Assembly (NCBI GenBank): GCA_030619365.1 | Contig: JAUXBQ010000066.1 | Location: forward strand, 1-11,757 | Direction: 5' to 3' | DNA: 11,757 nucleotides | Source of the DNA: a candidate division FCPU426 bacterium | GTDB lineage: Bacteria; Oederibacteriota; JAAXVQ01; JAUVAV01 | In this document: positions 7,094 through 11,757 of the stretch, piece after piece | Layout: the number at the start of each line of letters is the position of its first letter | How positions within the stretch are numbered: the stretch's first letter is position 1 | Position numbers and translations under genes: made by a program | Notes under the pieces: generated by a model | What the model saw: the letters and a program-made list of their open reading frames with translations, nothing else | Databases searched by the model: none | What the model was told of the DNA's origin: nothing

Positions 7094-8406
7094 TGGGAGT
7101 TTTGCTTCTGGCCATGGCCGTTATTTTGGGGGCGGGATATGTTACGCACCGCCGGCCGTGGTGGGGCCTGGTTTTGGTCGCGCTCTGCCTGCCGTTTGAC
7201 TTTGCCCTGGAACTGGGCCTAACCGTCTATACCAACGAACTGATCTTACTGGGTATTACCGGTGGCTGGCTGGTGCAGGCTGTCAGGACACGGACCTGGC
7301 CTACCCGCTCCCTGCCGGTAGCCAGCGCCGCCGGGCTGTTTCTGCTGGCCCTCCTGCTCTCGGGCCTGAACGCGCACTCCCTGCCGGCCGTGGCCAAGCA
7401 AGTCCTCCACTGGCTGGAAATGATTCTGATCATCTGGTTCGCGGTCCAGGCGGCGCCGGATGCGCAAGCCGTCAAACGGATCATCTTCATCTGGCTGGGC
7501 GTGGCCGTGGTTATTTCCCTCCTGGGCGTACTGCAATTCATCGCGGGCCCCCAGGCCGGGATGAACGCGGGTCAGGAATTATGGGCCCTTGGCCAGGGGC
7601 GGCTCATGCGGGCCTACGGCACCTTCGGCCAGCCCAATCAGTTTGCCGGGTATCTGATCCTGATCATCCCGCTGGCTCTGGTGCTGTGGCCTGAAGCCCG
7701 GAACTGGCGGCAGCGGGCGCTCCTGGGCAGTGGAGCGCTGATCTTGCTGCTGGCCCTGGTGTTGTCTTTTTCCCGAGGCGCCTGGGTGGGCCTGGCGCCG
7801 GCCGTCGCCGGACTGGCGCTGATCATGGTCAGGAACAAAAAACATTTGCTGATCGGTTTCACGGCCGCGCTCGGCTTGTTGGTTTTGACAGCCAGCCTGC
7901 CGCCCCTGAAACCGCTTCGCCAGGCGGTCCTGCAGCGGGTCTCCACGGTGGTTAATCCCGGCCAGGATGATTCCCTGAATTTCAGGCAGGTTTGCCTGCA
8001 AACCGCCCTGGCCATGTTCCGCCAGCATCCTGTCATCGGTTTTGGGGCGGGGGAGTATGACCGCAACATCAGGCAATATTTCGATGAAACGTATTACGCC
8101 TGGCCCGCCATCAACAAGCATATTCACAGCCTGTATCTGCAAATTCTCATTGAAGCCGGCTTGCTGGGGCTGACCGGTTTTTTGCTGATGCTGGGGTACT
8201 ACCTTTATGTTCTGGTCCGCGCTTTTTTCCGGCTTTCACCGGGGCTATCCCGATCCCTGCTGCTCGGCATTCTGGCCAGCGCGGCCGCTTTTATGATTCA
8301 CAATATATTTGACGTGTTGACCGTCTATGCCCGGGGCATGCATTTTGGATTGGCCCTGGGACTGGGACTGGCCTTGGCTCGCCGCGCGTCCTGGACCGAG
8401 GCCTGA
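7093..8406 (+). CDS. O-antigen polymerase/ligase family membrane protein (Wzy_C domain)
   Basis: This is a 437-residue protein with about 11-12 hydrophobic segments. The family joins lipid-linked units at the outer face of the membrane, either as a Wzy polymerase or as a WaaL-type ligase. Family marks seen are YGTFGQPNQFAGYLILIIP (from residue 175), LSFSRGAWVGLAPAV, the HPVIGFGAGEYD segment in the large external loop, and HIHSLYLQILIEAGLLGL with His343 and His345. The frame is open further upstream, but the ATG at 7093 overlaps the previous stop, has GGGGAG 8 bases before it and is followed directly by the first helix, so this start is chosen. In a locus with a priming transferase and a flippase, a polymerase role is more likely than a ligase, but sequence alone does not separate them. 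Confidence 0.9.
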   Translation: MGVLLLAMAVILGAGYVTHRRPWWGLVLVALCLPFDFALELGLTVYTNELILLGITGGWLVQAVRTRTWPTRSLPVASAAGLFLLALLLSGLNAHSLPAVAKQVLHWLEMILIIWFAVQAAPDAQAVKRIIFIWLGVAVVISLLGVLQFIAGPQAGMNAGQELWALGQGRLMRAYGTFGQPNQFAGYLILIIPLALVLWPEARNWRQRALLGSGALILLLALVLSFSRGAWVGLAPAVAGLALIMVRNKKHLLIGFTAALGLLVLTASLPPLKPLRQAVLQRVSTVVNPGQDDSLNFRQVCLQTALAMFRQHPVIGFGAGEYDRNIRQYFDETYYAWPAINKHIHSLYLQILIEAGLLGLTGFLLMLGYYLYVLVRAFFRLSPGLSRSLLLGILASAAAFMIHNIFDVLTVYARGMHFGLALGLGLALARRASWTEA

Positions 8407-8409
8407 GCC

Positions 8410-9165
8410 GTGTCCGATCCGGTGAAATACTCCGTGGTGATCCCAGCCTATAACGAGGAACAGCGTTTGCCGCGAACCCTGGGGAAAATCGCCGGGTTTT
8501 TCGAACAGAAATCCGCGTCTTACGAGATCATCGTCGTCAGTGACGGCAGCCGCGACCACACGCTGGACGTGGCGAAAGCCTGGGCCAGCGGGCGGACCGG
8601 CATCCGGGTTTTGGCCAACCGAAGCAACCGGGGCAAGGGCGCAAGCGTGCGGCGGGGCGTGGCCGCAGCCCGGGGAAAAATCATTCTCTTTTCCGACGCG
8701 GATCTCTCCACGCCCATCGAAGAATTCGAAAAGCTCGAGGCCGCGCTGCAAGGCGGCGCTGAGGCGGCGATTGCCTCGCGGGCCCTCGCCGGTTCCAGCG
8801 TCCGAACCCGGCAACCGCTGTATCGCGAAATGATGGGAAAATTATTCAATCTCCTGGCCCGGATACTGGTGCTGCCGGGCATTCACGATACCCAGTGCGG
8901 ATTCAAGGCCTTCCGGCGGGAGCCGGCGCGCCGGATTTTCCGGGAACTCACAATCCCCGGTTTCGGCTTTGACGTCGAAGCACTGTATCTGGCCAAAAAG
9001 CACGGCCTGCGCGTGCGTGAGGTGCCGGTTGTGTGGCATAATGACCTCCAGACCAAGGTATCCCCCCTGCGCGATTCCTTCCGGATGTTCTGCGATCTCT
9101 TCCGGATACGCCTGCGGCACGGCCGTAAACCGTCTGGTTCACGGCGCGGACGCCAGGACTCCTGA
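8410..9165 (+). CDS. DPM1/ALG5-like polyprenyl-phosphate glycosyltransferase (GT2)
   Basis: This is a 251-residue GT-A enzyme starting at GTG, 3 bp after the previous stop. It begins YSVVIPAYNEEQRLPRTL, then YEIIVVSDGSRDHT, NRGKGASVRRGV, and the metal-binding FSDADLSTP (Asp96-Ala97-Asp98). HDTQCGFKAFRREPAR (Asp160 region) is the signature of the dolichol/undecaprenyl-phosphate mannosyl- and glucosyltransferases, which load one sugar onto a polyprenyl phosphate carrier. Such carriers feed membrane GT-C transferases that modify glycans or proteins outside the cytoplasm. No GT-C gene is visible here. The protein lacks the C-terminal membrane helices of the GtrB-like type and ends in a basic tail (RHGRKPSGSRRGRQDS) that could bind the membrane surface. 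It could alternatively act as an ordinary repeat-unit transferase. Its stop overlaps the next start by one base. Confidence 0.9.
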   Translation: MSDPVKYSVVIPAYNEEQRLPRTLGKIAGFFEQKSASYEIIVVSDGSRDHTLDVAKAWASGRTGIRVLANRSNRGKGASVRRGVAAARGKIILFSDADLSTPIEEFEKLEAALQGGAEAAIASRALAGSSVRTRQPLYREMMGKLFNLLARILVLPGIHDTQCGFKAFRREPARRIFRELTIPGFGFDVEALYLAKKHGLRVREVPVVWHNDLQTKVSPLRDSFRMFCDLFRIRLRHGRKPSGSRRGRQDS

Positions 9166-10601
9166 TGTCATTTACCCGGACTTTTGCTAAAAACGTTTTC
9201 TTCAAAGGCGGCGGCGAGATCGTAATCCGGCTCCTTTCCTTTGCCTTCATCGTCATGGTGGCGCGCGTCCTGGGGGATGAGGACTTCGGGGTCTTGAATT
9301 TCGCCATGTCCTTTGCCCTGTTGTTCGTGGTCGTGGTGGATTTTGGCTTCAATCCCTTGCTGGTCCGGGACGCGGCCCGGGAACCGGGGCGCATTGCCAA
9401 CCTGTTTTTTAATCTCTTTATCGTCAAGCTTATCCTGGGCCTGCTGTTCCTGCTGGCCGTGACCATTGGGTTGCAGCTGCTGGCGCCCTCGCCGGCCATG
9501 CGCCGCGCCGGGTATTGGCTGGCGGCCTTTGTCATGCTGAATTCTTTTACCGAGTTTATTAACGCGGTTTTTCACGCGCACCAGCGCATGCAGTACGAAG
9601 CCGCCACGCTCACCCTGCAGAAACTGGGGCTCTTGGTTTTCGGACTGCTGGCCCTGTCCCTGGGACTGGGGGTGTTCGGCGTGGCGGCGGCTTACGTGGC
9701 GGCCGGCGCCGTCGGATTACTAGTCGCGGTGGTGGTGCTCTGGCGCGGGAAATTCCTGCTGGGCGAGTGGAAATTCAACCCCGCTATTCTGAAGTACGCC
9801 TTCCGGCAGGCGCTGCCGCTGACCCTGACCACCCTGTTCATCAACCTGTACTTCCGCATTGACATGACCCTGCTGGCCAAGTTCCGTCCGGCGGCCGAGG
9901 TGGGGTGGTATGGCGCGGCGCACAAATGCATCGAAGTCCTGATGGTCGTGCCCGCGGTCCTGGTGGTGGCCTCTTTCCCCGGATTTTCAAAGTTATATTT
10001 CGAGGACCGGGAAAAGCTGACCCGGGCCGCCCGCCAGGTGCTGCGCCTGCTGTTGCTGCTGGGCCTGCCCTTGGCCGGTGGCGCGGCGCTGGTCGGGAGG
10101 CCGCTTATGGCGACGGTGTTCGGACCGGATTTCGCTGCCGCGGGCCCGGCCCTGGGCTGGCTGGCCCTGGCCCTGAGTTTTATATTTCTCAATTATGCGC
10201 TCTCTTATCTGCTCATTACCGGCGAGAAGCAAGTCGTGAACGCGCTGGTCTCGGGATTGGCCGTCATTGTCAGCGTCAGCGCCAATCTGCTGCTCATTCC
10301 CCGCTACGGGTACCTGGGCGCGGCCGGCGCGGCCGTCATCACCGAACTCTTCCTGCTGGCGGCCTACGCCTGGGCCGTACAGCGCTGGCTGTTTCGACTA
10401 TCCCTCTGGCCGGCCCTGCTGCGAACCGGGCTGGCCGTGTCCGCGATGATGCTGGTGGTATGGCCGCTGCGCGGCCAGTTTCCGCTCATTTCCATTCTGG
10501 CCGGCATGGTGGTTTACGCCCTGGCCGCCTGGCTATTCAAGGCCGTGGGCCCGGAAGATCTTAGAATTCTGCGCCGGGTGTTTCAACAGGGGGAACCATG
10601 A
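9165..10601 (+). CDS. Wzx-like polysaccharide flippase (MOP superfamily)
   Basis: This 478-residue polytopic protein has about 12-14 hydrophobic segments and would flip the finished lipid-linked repeat unit across the inner membrane. It starts with FTRTFAKNVFFKGGGEIVIR, then LLSFAFIVMVARVLGDEDFG, the typical first helix of Wzx/PST proteins. Asn-Phe-Ala and a conserved Pro-Leu-Leu-Val-Arg segment follow (DFGFNPLLVRDAAREPG). Later marks include PLTLTTLFINLYFRIDMTLL with AEVGWYGAAHK, and LLLIPRYGYLGAAGAAVITE near the end. Its length is normal for the family. It overlaps the next gene by four bases (ATGA). Its presence with a priming transferase and a Wzy-like protein defines a Wzx/Wzy pathway rather than ABC export. 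Confidence 0.93.
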   Translation: MSFTRTFAKNVFFKGGGEIVIRLLSFAFIVMVARVLGDEDFGVLNFAMSFALLFVVVVDFGFNPLLVRDAAREPGRIANLFFNLFIVKLILGLLFLLAVTIGLQLLAPSPAMRRAGYWLAAFVMLNSFTEFINAVFHAHQRMQYEAATLTLQKLGLLVFGLLALSLGLGVFGVAAAYVAAGAVGLLVAVVVLWRGKFLLGEWKFNPAILKYAFRQALPLTLTTLFINLYFRIDMTLLAKFRPAAEVGWYGAAHKCIEVLMVVPAVLVVASFPGFSKLYFEDREKLTRAARQVLRLLLLLGLPLAGGAALVGRPLMATVFGPDFAAAGPALGWLALALSFIFLNYALSYLLITGEKQVVNALVSGLAVIVSVSANLLLIPRYGYLGAAGAAVITELFLLAAYAWAVQRWLFRLSLWPALLRTGLAVSAMMLVVWPLRGQFPLISILAGMVVYALAAWLFKAVGPEDLRILRRVFQQGEP

Positions 10602-11605
10602 GCGCCCCACGGCTCTCCGTGATCATACCCACCCACAATCGGAAAGAACTGCTCACCTTGGTTCTGGATTCCTTGGCCCGCCTGCGCGGCCAGGCAGGCG
10701 AACTGGAAGTTATCGTGGTGGATGACGGGTCTTGGGACGGCACGGCCGAAGACCTGGACGCGCGCCGGGATTCATTCGCCCTGCAGGTGCTCCGCAACGA
10801 CAAATCTGCCGGACCGGCCGCGGCCCGGAACCGCGGCGCCCGGGCCGCCCGGGGAGAAATCCTGGGATTTCTGGATTCCGACGTGATCGTGAATCCGGAG
10901 TGGTGGGCATCCGCGGCCCCGCATTTCGACGATCCCCAGGTGGCCGGCGTGGAGGGGTTGACCCGGGCGCCTGATCGGTCCCCGTTGCCCACGCCGTTTA
11001 CGCACGTGGTGGCCAATGCGCGGGGCGGGAATTTTTTAACCTGCAATATATTCTACCGCTCAAGCGTATTTCACGAACTCAAAGGATTCGATGAGCGCTT
11101 CCAGCGCGCCAATCGCGAGGATTCGGATTTCGCGTTCAGCGTGCTGGACAGGGGTTTCCGGATCGCGTTTGAACCCCGCGCCGTGGTCGAGCATCCGCTG
11201 TTCGAGGGGCGCCGCGGCGTGTACCTGCGCGAAGCCCGCTATGGGTTGCATGAGGCGCTCTTGCGGCGGAAACACCCCGGCCTGTACCGCAGCCGTTTGA
11301 AATGGATCGACGGCCGGGCATTTCCGGTTTTCTATTGGGGCGTGTTCTGGGGTCTGCCCTTTATGTTGATCGGGACGGCGGTGAAACTTCCCATATTGGC
11401 CGCGCTGGCCGCGGCGGCGTTTTTCCTGGGCCTCGCCGGGTCGGTATACGCGGTCTGCCGCAAGCGCCGGACGCGCCTGGGCGACCTGCTGGTTTTGGCG
11501 CCGCAATTTCTGGTCATCCCCTGGCTGCGGCTGTACTGGGTCCTGCGCGGAGAGTGGAAATACCGGAAAGTTAAACCCGAGGTTACAATTAGACGAAAAA
11601 AATAA
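10598..11605 (+). CDS. GT2-family glycosyltransferase with C-terminal membrane segments
   Basis: This is a 335-residue protein with a GT-A domain at the N-terminus: LSVIIPTHNRKELLTLVLDS, then LEVIVVDDGSWDGT, AGPAAARNRGARAARGEILG, and the metal-binding LDSDV (Asp93, Asp95). The catalytic-base region is RANREDSDFAFSVLDRGFRI with Glu174-Asp175. GRRGVYLREARYG follows, resembling the family's acceptor/product-site block. Residues about 243-288 form two hydrophobic segments that probably attach it to the membrane, and the C-terminus is strongly basic (RRKK). It would add a sugar to the lipid-linked repeat unit inside the cell. AGGGGGAA lies just before the ATG, which overlaps the flippase stop, so translation is coupled. 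Two stops in a row (TAA TAG) end it, and no further gene is visible after it. Confidence 0.92.
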   Translation: MSAPRLSVIIPTHNRKELLTLVLDSLARLRGQAGELEVIVVDDGSWDGTAEDLDARRDSFALQVLRNDKSAGPAAARNRGARAARGEILGFLDSDVIVNPEWWASAAPHFDDPQVAGVEGLTRAPDRSPLPTPFTHVVANARGGNFLTCNIFYRSSVFHELKGFDERFQRANREDSDFAFSVLDRGFRIAFEPRAVVEHPLFEGRRGVYLREARYGLHEALLRRKHPGLYRSRLKWIDGRAFPVFYWGVFWGLPFMLIGTAVKLPILAALAAAAFFLGLAGSVYAVCRKRRTRLGDLLVLAPQFLVIPWLRLYWVLRGEWKYRKVKPEVTIRRKK

Positions 11606-11629
11606 TAGTGTCTCTACTAATAATCGTCT

Positions 11630-11647
11630 CCCCGGCGAAAGCCGGGG
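11630..11647 (+). terminator. GC-rich hairpin at the operon end (possible terminator or REP-like palindrome)
   Basis: A perfect 7-bp stem (CCCCGGC/GCCGGGG) closes a GAAA loop 24 bases after the last stop codon. The position fits an intrinsic terminator, but no T-run follows: the next two bases are TC, and then the group II intron begins. The intron may have separated the stem from its T-tract. Stems of this GGCGAAAGCC form also occur as scattered palindromic repeats in many bacterial genomes, so a repeat unit is the main alternative. Confidence 0.55.
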
Positions 11648-11649
11648 TC

Positions 11650-11757
11650 GTGCGCCAGCAAGCGCAATCAGTCCGAGAGGTGCAAGTCCTCTCCAGGTGA
11701 AGTTTCCACACCTGAAGCCGAAGTCAACTGCGTCGTCGTGAGGCGGGGTGGGGAGCA
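11650..11757 (+). mobile_element. Group II intron, 5' part (domain I start), runs off the window
   Basis: The sequence opens with GTGCG, the consensus 5' end of bacterial group II introns, and continues GCGC-cagcaa-GCGC as a short first stem. A 6-bp stem follows (GAGAGG at 11675-11680 with CCTCTC at 11688-11693) enclosing TGCAAGT, the usual form of this domain I hairpin. A second 6-bp stem (CAGGTG at 11694-11699 with CACCTG at 11709-11714) follows, then GAAGCCGAAGTCAACTGCG and a G-rich stretch, all typical of domain I. The layout resembles the Oceanobacillus-type (class C) intron start, but the class cannot be fixed from 108 bases. The ribozyme core and any reverse transcriptase/maturase gene would lie downstream. 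It is on the same strand as the operon. Confidence 0.8.

Noticed and set aside
11630..11647. Hairpin considered as part of a CRISPR repeat or integron attC site
   Set aside because: It occurs only once in the window and has no spacer pattern or attC core sites.

Overview
The window reads as one stretch of a cell-surface polysaccharide locus, with every gene on the plus strand. It is GC-rich by eye (not counted). A membrane-bound priming sugar transferase, a Wzy-like polymerase/ligase, a Wzx-like flippase, and a MBOAT acyltransferase with periplasmic-type SGNH partners together suggest a Gram-negative-type bacterium, possibly from an uncultured lineage. The sequence alone does not allow a phylum call.

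Region 1 (1-4424) looks like a polymer O-acylation module. It holds the C-terminal part of an NHL-repeat/SGNH protein whose 5' end lies outside the window, a DltB/AlgI-type MBOAT acyltransferase, a 193-residue secreted protein of unknown function, and a DltD-like membrane-anchored SGNH protein with an intact Ser/Asp-His set. The last gene, overlapping the SGNH gene by 11 bp, encodes a 43-residue membrane microprotein that ends exactly in FIYVDF. That ending matches the C-terminal signature of DltX, the small acyl-relay subunit of the Gram-positive D-alanylation machine. The module therefore has counterparts of DltB, DltD and DltX, but no DltA/DltC activation and carrier genes are visible. This is the most interesting content of the window.

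Region 2 (4503-11605) is a Wzx/Wzy-type assembly line: a GT4 glycosyltransferase, a WbaP/WcaJ-like polyprenyl-phosphate sugar-1-phosphate transferase that would start the repeat unit, an O-antigen polymerase/ligase-like protein, a DPM1/ALG5-like polyprenyl-phosphate glycosyltransferase, a Wzx-like flippase and a GT2 glycosyltransferase. From 7093 onward the genes overlap by 1-4 bp or are separated by 3 bp, so they are almost certainly one transcript. A weak candidate extended -10 promoter sits in the 78-bp gap before the GT4 gene.

Region 3 (11606-11757) is the end of the operon. A perfect 7-bp GC stem with a GAAA loop (11630-11647) is followed two bases later by GTGCG and typical group II intron 5' structures, which run off the window edge.

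The likely combined role is to prime a lipid-linked repeat unit, extend it, flip and polymerise it, and decorate the polymer with acyl groups outside the cytoplasm. The 116-bp gap at 1284-1399 contains no gene, promoter or terminator I can support.
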